A stretch of 6,312 nucleotides of DNA from Akkermansia sp. (lineage in GTDB: Bacteria; Verrucomicrobiota; Verrucomicrobiia; Verrucomicrobiales; Akkermansiaceae): contig JAIFNK010000128.1 of assembly GCA_020047775.1 (NCBI GenBank), forward strand, positions 726 to 7,037, given 5' to 3'. Of the stretch, positions 1 to 5,796 are shown in pieces; the first letter of the stretch is position 1, and the number at the start of each line of letters is the position of its first letter. The position numbers and the translations under genes are program-made. A model generated the notes under the pieces. That model was not told the DNA's origin. It did no database searches and worked only from the letters and a program-made list of their open reading frames with translations.

Positions 1-660
1 CCCGCCGCCGGTCAGGCACTCGGCGGTGAGTCCGAGCACCAGTTTCCGCGCCTCGTCCGGATGGAAATCGCCGGAAACCACGACGAAACAGCGGTCCGGG
101 GTGTAGCGGCCGCGGTGGTATCCAATCAGATCCTCATAGCGGATCGCATCGAACAGATGCCGGTGGCCGATGACCGGATGGCGGCGCGGATCGAGCGTGA
201 ACACGGTGGAGAAAAGCAGCCGCGAGGCGACGTTGTCCGGGTCATCGAGGCCCATGTCGATTTCCCGCCGGATGACGTCCTTCTCCTTCTCGAACTCCGA
301 CTCCGGAAGTGTCGGATAGAAAGCCAGCCCGGTGAGGGTCTTGAGGAAAACCGGCAGCGAGGCGGACGGTCCGTCGATGTAATAGACCGTGCGGTCGAAG
401 CTGGTGTAGGCGTTCCAGTGGCCGCCCGCCGCCTGCACCGCGTCGGCGAGGGTGTCCGCGTCGTAGTCCCGGGTGCCCTTGAAAACCATGTGTTCCAGGA
501 AATGCGAGATGCCGGCGCCGAGGTGCTGGTCCTCGTGCATGCTGCCGGTGGCCACCCAGATCTGCGTGCTGACGACCGGAGCGGTCGTGTCGGGATCCAG
601 GATCAGGGTGAGGCCGTTAGGCAGCGTTTCGACGGTGGCGGTGGTGGCGGGATATTCCAT
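1..660 (-). CDS. M16 family zinc metalloprotease (insulinase/pitrilysin-like), C-terminus beyond window
   Basis: The first 220 residues of a peptidase of the M16 family (processing peptidase/PqqL/YmxG-like), read leftward and running off the window edge without a stop. The inverted zinc motif HFLEH lies at residues 53-57 (zinc ligands H53 and H57, catalytic E56), followed by MVFKGT as in typical members. The third ligand is probably E133 in VIRREI, 76 residues after H57, which is the normal family spacing. The N-terminus (TLPNGLTLILDP) is the usual first strand of the fold. No signal peptide is visible, so this may be cytoplasmic, although periplasmic relatives exist. The ATG at 660 is the only reasonable start: the in-frame codons upstream contain no start and the homology begins at once. 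No Shine-Dalgarno is evident. Family members are about 400-450 or over 800 residues, so at least half is missing here. The substrate cannot be inferred. Confidence 0.93.
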   Translation of the reverse strand, partial: MEYPATTATVETLPNGLTLILDPDTTAPVVSTQIWVATGSMHEDQHLGAGISHFLEHMVFKGTRDYDADTLADAVQAAGGHWNAYTSFDRTVYYIDGPSASLPVFLKTLTGLAFYPTLPESEFEKEKDVIRREIDMGLDDPDNVASRLLFSTVFTLDPRRHPVIGHRHLFDAIRYEDLIGYHRGRYTPDRCFVVVSGDFHPDEARKLVLGLTAECLTGGG

Positions 661-671
661 GAAGTTCTGGC

Positions 672-699
672 TTGGACGGGTGGGTGAATGAAGTATAAA
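672..699 (+). promoter_or_regulatory. possible sigma-70-like promoter for the 708-1166 gene
   Basis: TTGGAC at 672-677 and TATAAA at 694-699 are separated by 16 bp, close to a housekeeping -35/-10 pair. It sits in the 47-bp gap between the divergent M16 gene and the small membrane protein gene. The predicted transcript would begin around 705-707, directly at the ATG at 708, so the mRNA would be leaderless or nearly so. This agrees with the lack of a convincing Shine-Dalgarno. The call rests on motif resemblance only. Confidence 0.3.
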
Positions 700-707
700 A
701 GCACGGC

Positions 708-1166
708 ATGCAACGATGGATCGTATTTGGCGTGGTGGCGGTGCTGCTGGTTCTCGGCGGTGGCGGGTTTGCCTATAGGACTTACAAACAAAACCGCCCG
801 CAGCCGATCTGGGTCCCGCTGCCGCTCAATCCCGAGACGCCGGCGGAAAAGCGGACGGAGCTCGCTGCGGATCTCAAGAAAAACCTGATGAAGCCGGAAG
901 TCCTGCTCCAAGTGAGCAAGGATCTGGGCCTTCCCAAAATACTCGGCGTGGCCACCGACGAAGCCGCTGCCAACGAGTTGGCGCGGCGGATGTTCGTGGA
1001 TGTCGGCGAGGCGGACTCTCCGACAGGCGGCAAGGTTCCGTCGCTCAATATCGGCATCAATGGCAAGCGCAAGGAGCAGGAAGTTTCGGGAAAAATCGCG
1101 ACGCGTTTGATGCAGGATGTTTGGAAAATCCTGGGAATCAAGCCGCCGTCGCAGAAGGAATTCTAG
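708..1166 (+). CDS. single-pass membrane protein, 152 aa, weak Wzz/chain-length-regulator resemblance
   Basis: A membrane-anchored protein of no firmly known function. Residues 4-22 form a hydrophobic helix (IVFGVVAVLLVLGGGGFAY), followed by a basic stretch (RTYKQNR), then a soluble region of about 125 residues. A Pro-rich segment (residues 31-45) leads into mixed helix/strand sequence. The stretch from about residue 62 to 141 (KPEVLLQVSKDLGL, then an Ala-rich helix ending LARRMFVDV, then PSLNIGI, then a helix SGKIATRLMQDV) follows the order seen in the periplasmic part of Wzz/PCP polysaccharide co-polymerases: helix, short-term 'L..l.V' strand, 'I.I' strand, then the 'A..iAn.ia' helix. The coiled coil and second membrane helix of true Wzz proteins are missing. 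The resemblance is an inference by eye. The start has no clear Shine-Dalgarno. The stop overlaps that of the convergent nitroreductase gene. Confidence 0.8.
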   Translation: MQRWIVFGVVAVLLVLGGGGFAYRTYKQNRPQPIWVPLPLNPETPAEKRTELAADLKKNLMKPEVLLQVSKDLGLPKILGVATDEAAANELARRMFVDVGEADSPTGGKVPSLNIGINGKRKEQEVSGKIATRLMQDVWKILGIKPPSQKEF

Positions 1167-1807
1167 ACGTGGCTGATCACGTGTGCCCGGTCGAAGCGGG
1201 CCTTGGGAATTTGCGCGTATTTGTCGTCCGCCGCGCGGTAACCGAGAGCGCAGGCGACGGCCGTCGCATATCCCGACCCTTCGAGGCCCAGCAATTGGTC
1301 ATAGCCTGCCGGACTGATGCCTTCCATCGGACAGGCGTCGATGCCGAGCAGCGCCGCGGAGGCCATCAACTGGCCCAGCACGATGTAGGTCTGCCGGATA
1401 TTCCACGCGTGCCGCCCCTCGTGGCTCATCGCCTGCGCGAATCCCTCGATCATGCCCTTGAGCATGGCCAGGGATTCCGGGCTGGCATCCTGCACCGCGG
1501 CCATCCTCGCGATCCAGGAGTCGATGTCGGTGGTGGTGAGGTCGGTTCTGGCTGTTATTACCAGATAGTGGGAGGCTTCGGTGACTTGGGGTTGCCCCCA
1601 GGATTCAGAAGCCAGGTTCGCGCGCAGGCCGGGATTTTGCACGACGATGAATTTCCACGGCTGGAGTCCGAACGAGGATGGCGTGAGGACCAGCGATTCC
1701 TCGAGCGCCTCCCAGGTGGCGGCCGGGATTTTGCGGGCGGGGTCGAACTTTTTGGTGGCGTAGCGCCAGCGGAGGGCGTCGAGAAGTTGGTCGGTGGAGA
1801 TCGTCAT
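1163..1807 (-). CDS. NfsB-like NAD(P)H-dependent nitroreductase
   Basis: A 214-residue FMN-dependent oxidoreductase of the nitroreductase superfamily, close in length and layout to E. coli NfsB (217 aa). Such enzymes transfer electrons from NAD(P)H to nitroaromatics, quinones or flavins in the cytoplasm; the true substrate is not evident. Family marks, numbered from the ATG at 1807, are: the FMN-phosphate segment RYATKKFD (15-22, like RHSTKAFD of NfsB), PSSFGLQPWKFIVV (43-56), an ASHYLVITART strand, the helix around GQLMASAALLGID, the conserved CPMEGI loop, and a C-terminal KARF matching KSRL. A GTG at 1828 would add seven residues (MRNSGRD) and overlap lptD by 11 nt. I prefer the ATG at 1807 because it matches where NfsB starts and leaves a 10-nt gap after lptD. 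No strong Shine-Dalgarno precedes either start. Co-transcription with lptD is likely from the spacing, but a functional link is not obvious. Confidence 0.9.
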   Translation of the reverse strand: MTISTDQLLDALRWRYATKKFDPARKIPAATWEALEESLVLTPSSFGLQPWKFIVVQNPGLRANLASESWGQPQVTEASHYLVITARTDLTTTDIDSWIARMAAVQDASPESLAMLKGMIEGFAQAMSHEGRHAWNIRQTYIVLGQLMASAALLGIDACPMEGISPAGYDQLLGLEGSGYATAVACALGYRAADDKYAQIPKARFDRAHVISHV

Positions 1808-1817
1808 GTCGCGGCCA

Positions 1818-4280
1818 CTATTCCGCACTAATCTCGAAAGGCAAGGTGGCTGCTGGAAAATCCTTCAAGGTCAGGCTGAAAACCACGCCGTAGTCGGTTT
1901 GCAGGCGGTTGTCCACCAGGGTGATCCCCACGCCCGCGACCCAGTTCCCGAAATCGCGGTGCAAGGTGTATTGCTGTTGTTGCAAGGTTCCGTCGTCCAG
2001 CTCGACCACATCCAGCGTGCCGATTCCCCAGTGCTCATTGAGCCGCAGATAGGATTGGAAATACAACTGATTGGAGTCATCCAGATTCGGATTTCCACTC
2101 AGAACCAGGTAGTTCAGCGTGAATTCAAAATTCGACGTGGGCATGAACCGCAGATACGTGTTGTATTCGTTGAACCCGGAGCCGGAGTTGATGATGGGAA
2201 ACTGGGCTTCAAATCCCGCCGAAAACCACGGAAGCGGCTGCCAGCGCAGCTCGTTGTAGAGGTTGGAAAAATCCCGTTGTCCCTCGGGATCCTGGATGAA
2301 TCCGTCCACGTAGGTATCCATGTAGAACCACTCGAACGCCGACTTGTCCCGGTGGGTTAGCAGGCGGTTGCGGGTTCCCAGCCGCACCACATTCCAGCTT
2401 TGCAGCTCGTCCACCGCATTGAACCGGATGGGATCCAGCGGCCTCGGGCGGGTCGTTGGCGACAGCCGGTCCACCCGGGGATCATCCAGGCTGATGTTGT
2501 CGGTGGAAACAATGGACCACGCCGCATACGGCTGCACGATGTGCTTGAGCCCGTCGAGCCCCCAGCGGGAGTTCCGGTGACCGCCGAAGTCCTTGGAGAA
2601 CTTGGTGGATGCTTCGACACCGGCATGCAGATAGGTGCGGTCCGTGTTGGCGATCGTCCAGTTTGCCGCGTCATAGCGGGTGTAGCCGATGCCGGCGACG
2701 GGGGTGACCTGGAGAAACTCGCCGAAGGTCATCGGCATGGTCAGTTCCTGGTAGATGTTAAAGCGGGCGTAGCTCGAATCCAGCAACCGGGTGCGAAGCT
2801 CCTCCCGCCTTGGATCATTGAGCGGAAGCGAGAGGATTTTCTCGGCGAGCTGCCGGTCATAGCCGCTCAGCTGGTTGAGCAGCGACTGCGCCGTGGCGTC
2901 GCCGGCTGTCAGCTTCATCAGGGGATTGACGATGGTCCCGCTCACAAGGTCCGCCGCTTTCTCGCCGATGAGGCCGAAGGAAACGTTCCCCTCGTGAAGG
3001 ACCGGCGAGTCGAACAGCGGAGCGCGCACCTGGTCGAAGAACACCTCCGGCGAGCGGGTGTCGGTCCGATAGAAATCATTGATGCGGAATCTCCCGTAAA
3101 TGGACAGCAGCGAGTGGTCGTCCCGGCGGTAGAGTCCGAGCGTGTTGTCCGGTGCCGGGTCAGACCGGTAGTGGGCGATGTCGTAATCCTCAAGATAGTA
3201 CGGGTCGCTGAGCAGCGAGAAATTCGAGTCGAGCCGCCATTCGGCATCGTCCAGGAAATCCAGTTCCAAGCGGTGCTTCAGTTCCACCTTGTAGCGGTTT
3301 TCGTCCACCTCGCCGCGCGTCACGCCGGTCGTGGTGGTCTCGGGTGCGAGATCGTAGAGGTAGTAAAAGCTCAGGCCGGAGATTTCGTTGGTGTTTTCCA
3401 CCCGCTTGTCCACAAGATCGACACCCAAGCCGACCCCGCGCTCGGAGCGGAGGTCGAGGTGCCAGCGGGAAAGAAGCCACGCGTCCTCATTCTCGCCGGT
3501 CTCCGGATTCGGGTTTCCACCCAGCATGACGCCGTAGGTATTGAGCAGGAATGGCCCCCACGAGGATCGTCCGCCGGGAGTGAAATGATAGCCCAACTCG
3601 CTGTCCAGCGGCTGGCTCAAGTAGGGCAGCCAGAACACCGGAATCTCGCCGGCATAGACTCGCAGGTCGTTGAAGACGATCTTCTCGTCAGGGAAGACCG
3701 TCGTCTTCTTCGCCCGGACCCAGAAACCCGGAACCTCCGAATCATCCGTGGTGATCCCGGCATTTTCCCCGATGAAAACCTTCTTGCCGTTCCGGACCTC
3801 GTCGCCGAATTTATTCGCCTCAAGCAGAATCGGGTCGAGAGAAGCCCGCAGTCCGCTGGCGTCGAAGGTTTTCTTTTCGTAATAATAGACCGCCCGGTCA
3901 CCGCGCTGCAAAATGTTTCCCTGATAGATGCTGACATTTCCCTCCAGCGTCACCGACTGCGCCTTGAAATCCACCACCGCGCCGTCCGCGAAAGCCTCCA
4001 TCCCGTTATCTCCGGTGATCTTGATGCCCGGTCCCTTGTAGCGCACGCCCACATCCTTGACGCCTTCGATACGGCCGCCGCCGAAATTGCTGATGTTCAG
4101 GTTCTTGGGCATCGCCATCGGTGCCATCCCCGGAAATCCGGTGGAAAACTCCAGGGCGGGCACGGGAGCGATGGCATCTACCGGCGGTGGGACGGCGGCA
4201 CCATCGGGCAAGACCTGTTGCGCGCGAAGCGGCAGCAGCAGCAGCCACGGGGAAATGAGCCATGCTCCAAGTTTCTGCAT
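1818..4280 (-). CDS. lptD: LPS-assembly outer-membrane protein LptD (OstA/Imp)
   Basis: An 820-residue outer-membrane beta-barrel that, with lipoprotein LptE, receives LPS from the periplasmic Lpt bridge and inserts it into the outer leaflet. A signal peptide covers residues 1 to about 20 (LISPWLLLLPLRA, cleavage probably before QQ). Residues 24-58 are a Pro/Ala-rich linker. Residues about 70-215 are the OstA/LptA-like beta-jellyroll (KGPGIKITGDNGMEAFADGA, VTLEGNVSIYQG, LQRGDRAVYYYEK). GEIPVFWLPYLSQP (211-224), followed by ELGYHFTPGGRSSWGPFL, is the classic LptD transition into the barrel. The rest alternates aromatic and polar residues as transmembrane strands do, and the last strand (DYGVVFSLTLKDF) resembles a Bam beta-signal followed by a short tail. 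The length is near the E. coli value (784). Oddities: no cysteine anywhere, and a helix-prone insert at about 440-505. The ATG at 4280 gives the complete signal peptide; no clear Shine-Dalgarno precedes it. The nitroreductase gene follows by 10 nt. Confidence 0.92.
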   Translation of the reverse strand: MQKLGAWLISPWLLLLPLRAQQVLPDGAAVPPPVDAIAPVPALEFSTGFPGMAPMAMPKNLNISNFGGGRIEGVKDVGVRYKGPGIKITGDNGMEAFADGAVVDFKAQSVTLEGNVSIYQGNILQRGDRAVYYYEKKTFDASGLRASLDPILLEANKFGDEVRNGKKVFIGENAGITTDDSEVPGFWVRAKKTTVFPDEKIVFNDLRVYAGEIPVFWLPYLSQPLDSELGYHFTPGGRSSWGPFLLNTYGVMLGGNPNPETGENEDAWLLSRWHLDLRSERGVGLGVDLVDKRVENTNEISGLSFYYLYDLAPETTTTGVTRGEVDENRYKVELKHRLELDFLDDAEWRLDSNFSLLSDPYYLEDYDIAHYRSDPAPDNTLGLYRRDDHSLLSIYGRFRINDFYRTDTRSPEVFFDQVRAPLFDSPVLHEGNVSFGLIGEKAADLVSGTIVNPLMKLTAGDATAQSLLNQLSGYDRQLAEKILSLPLNDPRREELRTRLLDSSYARFNIYQELTMPMTFGEFLQVTPVAGIGYTRYDAANWTIANTDRTYLHAGVEASTKFSKDFGGHRNSRWGLDGLKHIVQPYAAWSIVSTDNISLDDPRVDRLSPTTRPRPLDPIRFNAVDELQSWNVVRLGTRNRLLTHRDKSAFEWFYMDTYVDGFIQDPEGQRDFSNLYNELRWQPLPWFSAGFEAQFPIINSGSGFNEYNTYLRFMPTSNFEFTLNYLVLSGNPNLDDSNQLYFQSYLRLNEHWGIGTLDVVELDDGTLQQQQYTLHRDFGNWVAGVGITLVDNRLQTDYGVVFSLTLKDFPAATLPFEISAE

Positions 4281-4375
4281 CGCCGTGATAAGAAAACCAC
4301 GGGCTTGTGAAGTAAAGGGTGAAAGCCTTGCGAGGTCCGGGATAAATTCCGTTTTGCCGGGTCGAAATCCGGACT

Positions 4376-4379
4376 AGGG
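4376..4379 (+). promoter_or_regulatory. Shine-Dalgarno for the SDR epimerase gene
   Basis: AGGG lies 6 nt before the ATG at 4386. It is the only start in the window with a reasonable anti-16S match, and it supports this ATG over the out-of-frame ATG at 4396. Confidence 0.5.
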
Positions 4380-4385
4380 TCGGCC

Positions 4386-5291
4386 ATGGGGGAAAATGAG
4401 CGAGTCGCTGTTGTCGGAATCACCGGATTTCTCGGACGTGAATTGCCTGCGGTGCTGGCGGAAAAAGGCTTCGCCACCACGGGCATCAGTCGCTCGGGAA
4501 GCGGCCAGATCTCCGGGGTGGATCATTGGCAGTCGGCGGACGCGCCCGACTTCGCCGGCCACCACGCCGTGGTCAATCTGGCGGGCGAGCCGATCGACCA
4601 ACGGTGGAACGAGCGGACGCGCCGCTTGTTCCGTGAAAGCCGGGTGGACGTGACCACCCGCATCGTCGCGGCGATCGCCAAGCTGCCTGCGGACGCCCGG
4701 CCCAAGGTGCTCGTCAATGGTTCCGCAGTCGGAATCTACGGCGACCGCAGTGATGAGATCCTCACCGACACCGCCCGCCGCGGCCAAGGCTATCTCGCGG
4801 ATTTGTGCGCCGACTGGGAGGATGCGGCGCGGGATGCCGAATCGCTCGGTGTCCGCGTCGTGCGGCTGCGCACCGGCGTCGTGCTCGGAAAAAACGGCCG
4901 GGCTTTTCAAAAGTTGCTGACGATTTTCAATCTCGGCATCGGTGGCAAACTCGGGTCCGGCGCACAGTGGATGCCTTGGATCCATGTTGCGGACCTCCGC
5001 GCGGCGATCGTCCATGCCGTCGTCTCGGAAACCCTCAGCGGGCCGGTCAATGGCTGCGCCCCGCACCCCGAGCGGAATCGCGACTTCACCCGCAAGCTGG
5101 CCCGCGCCCTCCATCGCCCGGCGATCCTCCCCTCACCCGCCTTCGGGCTCAAGCTGCTGCTCGGCGACTTCAGCAGCGCCCTGCTTGGCAGCCAGCGAGC
5201 CCTGCCCGCCGCGCTGGAGGCGGATGGATTCAAATTCCAGTTTCCCACCTTCGAGAAGGCCTTGGGCGAGCTGGTTGGGTCGTCTAAATAA
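4386..5291 (+). CDS. TIGR01777/YfcH-family SDR epimerase
   Basis: A 301-residue NAD(P)-binding protein of the extended short-chain dehydrogenase/epimerase type, the same length as E. coli YfcH (297 aa). The nucleotide-binding glycine motif GITGFLG is at residues 11-17. NLAGEPI (64-70) followed by RW is the signature of this subgroup (NLAG.pi...RW). NGSAVGIYGD (111-120) includes the Tyr position of SDRs, but the usual YxxxK is not apparent, which is normal for this family. WIHVADL (198-204) is also conserved. The end, LLGSQRALPAALEADGFKFQFPTFEKALGEL (267-297), is the DUF1731 C-terminal domain. The enzymatic activity is unknown for the family, which has been linked to cell division/filament phenotypes only loosely, so I assign no reaction. 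The gene is divergent from lptD across 105 bp and is probably monocistronic, since a repeat-containing region follows. Confidence 0.92.
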   Translation: MGENERVAVVGITGFLGRELPAVLAEKGFATTGISRSGSGQISGVDHWQSADAPDFAGHHAVVNLAGEPIDQRWNERTRRLFRESRVDVTTRIVAAIAKLPADARPKVLVNGSAVGIYGDRSDEILTDTARRGQGYLADLCADWEDAARDAESLGVRVVRLRTGVVLGKNGRAFQKLLTIFNLGIGGKLGSGAQWMPWIHVADLRAAIVHAVVSETLSGPVNGCAPHPERNRDFTRKLARALHRPAILPSPAFGLKLLLGDFSSALLGSQRALPAALEADGFKFQFPTFEKALGELVGSSK

Positions 5292-5346
5292 AGCTCAAAC
5301 CTTGTCGGGAAACGCGGTCTCGCAAGTGCGGGCGTTGACCGCCCCG

Positions 5347-5456
5347 GCGGAGCGCTGGCTTCAACCCAATGCCTTTAAGGCATTGGGCTTCAGCCGGCGG
5401 GTTTATCGTCCGCGCGGCACCGCGTGCCCCAAGGGCCTCTGAAGCCAGCGCTCCGC
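5347..5456. repeat. 110-nt composite inverted repeat (REP/MITE-like) with nested hairpins
   Basis: The outer arms are a perfect 17-nt inverted repeat: GCGGAGCGCTGGCTTCA at 5347-5363 and its reverse complement at 5440-5456. Inside are two separate hairpins: 5365-5387 (10-bp perfect stem, 3-nt loop) and 5416-5428 (GGCAC-CGC-GTGCC). The heptamer GGCTTCA recurs directly at 5357-5363 and within 5386-5392, and inverted at 5440-5446. The architecture, a cruciform with two internal stem-loops, is that of REP/BIME-type or small MITE-like intergenic elements. It has no transposase and no U-tract, so I do not call it a terminator, although a folded transcript could slow RNA polymerase after the SDR gene. 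Confidence 0.75.
5365..5387. repeat. perfect 10-bp hairpin inside the composite repeat
   Basis: CCCAATGCCT at 5365-5374 pairs perfectly with AGGCATTGGG at 5378-5387 around the loop TTA. No T-run follows on either strand, which argues against a classic rho-independent terminator. Confidence 0.85.
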
Positions 5457-5558
5457 GCCTCACCAGTCGACCTAACGATTTTACGGTTCAATCCCACAGG
5501 GCGCACCTCGCCGCGACAATTGGTTCGCAGCTTCCGGCGGTGGCGGCTACGCTTCCGA

Positions 5559-5720
5559 ATGACGCCGTTGTTTGAAGAACTCGCTTTCCACCCGACGCCG
5601 CTGGGCGACCTGATTCTCCGCCGGCGGCGGATGACGATGCTGGACGATTTGATCGTGTATGAAGTCCTGCTCGGCGAGGCGTTTCTGATGTCCAGCCTGT
5701 TCCATGAAGTTTTAGGCTGA
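5559..5720 (+). pseudogene. truncated N-terminus of a spermidine-synthase-family protein
   Basis: A 53-codon ORF starting at the ATG at 5559 and ending in TGA at 5718-5720. The peptide (MTPLFEELAFHPTPLGDLILRRRR..., then VYEVLLGEAFLMSSLFHEV) reads like the extreme N-terminus of the spermine/spermidine-synthase-like methyltransferase proteins often written as 'LFEELdy.pTPiG.i.LRRRR...d.yEikLGeeFLMSSLF'. These are normally over 200 residues. Here similarity stops after SSLFHEV; two more residues and a stop follow, and only 76 bp remain before murA, so the AdoMet-binding domain is absent. The first 50 codons are free of stops and frameshifts, which suggests a fairly recent deletion or a retained small ORF. 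An upstream in-frame ATG at 5424 would run through the repeat and is unlikely to be used. The identification is by memory of the family pattern. Confidence 0.65.
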
Positions 5721-5796
5721 CTGGTTGGGAATGTTGATTACGCAATCGCGTGTTTTCGTCAGGAATCCGAAGCGGGCAAACTGTGCTCTATCCGGG

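Larger units (their letters stand above)
5292..5796. other. 505-bp accessory stretch between the SDR gene and murA
   Basis: This interval has no intact recognisable gene. It contains the composite inverted repeat at 5347-5456 and the truncated spermidine-synthase-like ORF at 5559-5720. Positions 5292-5346 and 5457-5558 hold nothing I can assign. Positions 5721-5796, after the truncated ORF and before the murA stop, contain a weak 4-bp hairpin (ACGC-AATC-GCGT, 5740-5751) followed by GTTTTC, which is too weak to call a terminator. In-frame translation past the stop at 5718-5720 gives 29 codons without recognisable similarity. Confidence 0.6.

Noticed and set aside
61..687. A 208-codon plus-strand frame opposite the M16 protease
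   Set aside because: The minus strand carries the intact HFLEH protease frame. The plus-strand peptide is low-complexity and charged, typical of an antisense shadow.
1121..1831. A 236-codon plus-strand frame opposite the nitroreductase
   Set aside because: The minus strand encodes a clear NfsB-like protein over the same bases, and this peptide resembles nothing.
2400..4310. A 636-codon open frame on the plus strand opposite lptD
   Set aside because: It is a shadow of the real minus-strand lptD frame in GC-rich DNA. The translation has no domain, and the antisense protein has a signal peptide, OstA domain and barrel.
4281..4385. A promoter for lptD (TTTACT, 18 bp, CTTATC on the minus strand) in the divergent gap
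   Set aside because: Both hexamers are poor matches. A promoter must lie in this gap for one or both genes, but I cannot place it with confidence.
5365..5387. A rho-independent terminator for the SDR gene
   Set aside because: The stem is perfect, but no T-run follows on either strand and it belongs to a larger inverted-repeat element.
5482..5510. A tRNA 3' end or att-like remnant, from the T-loop-like GGTTCAATCCC
   Set aside because: Only two of the five T-stem pairs form and there is no matching acceptor, D or anticodon arm upstream.
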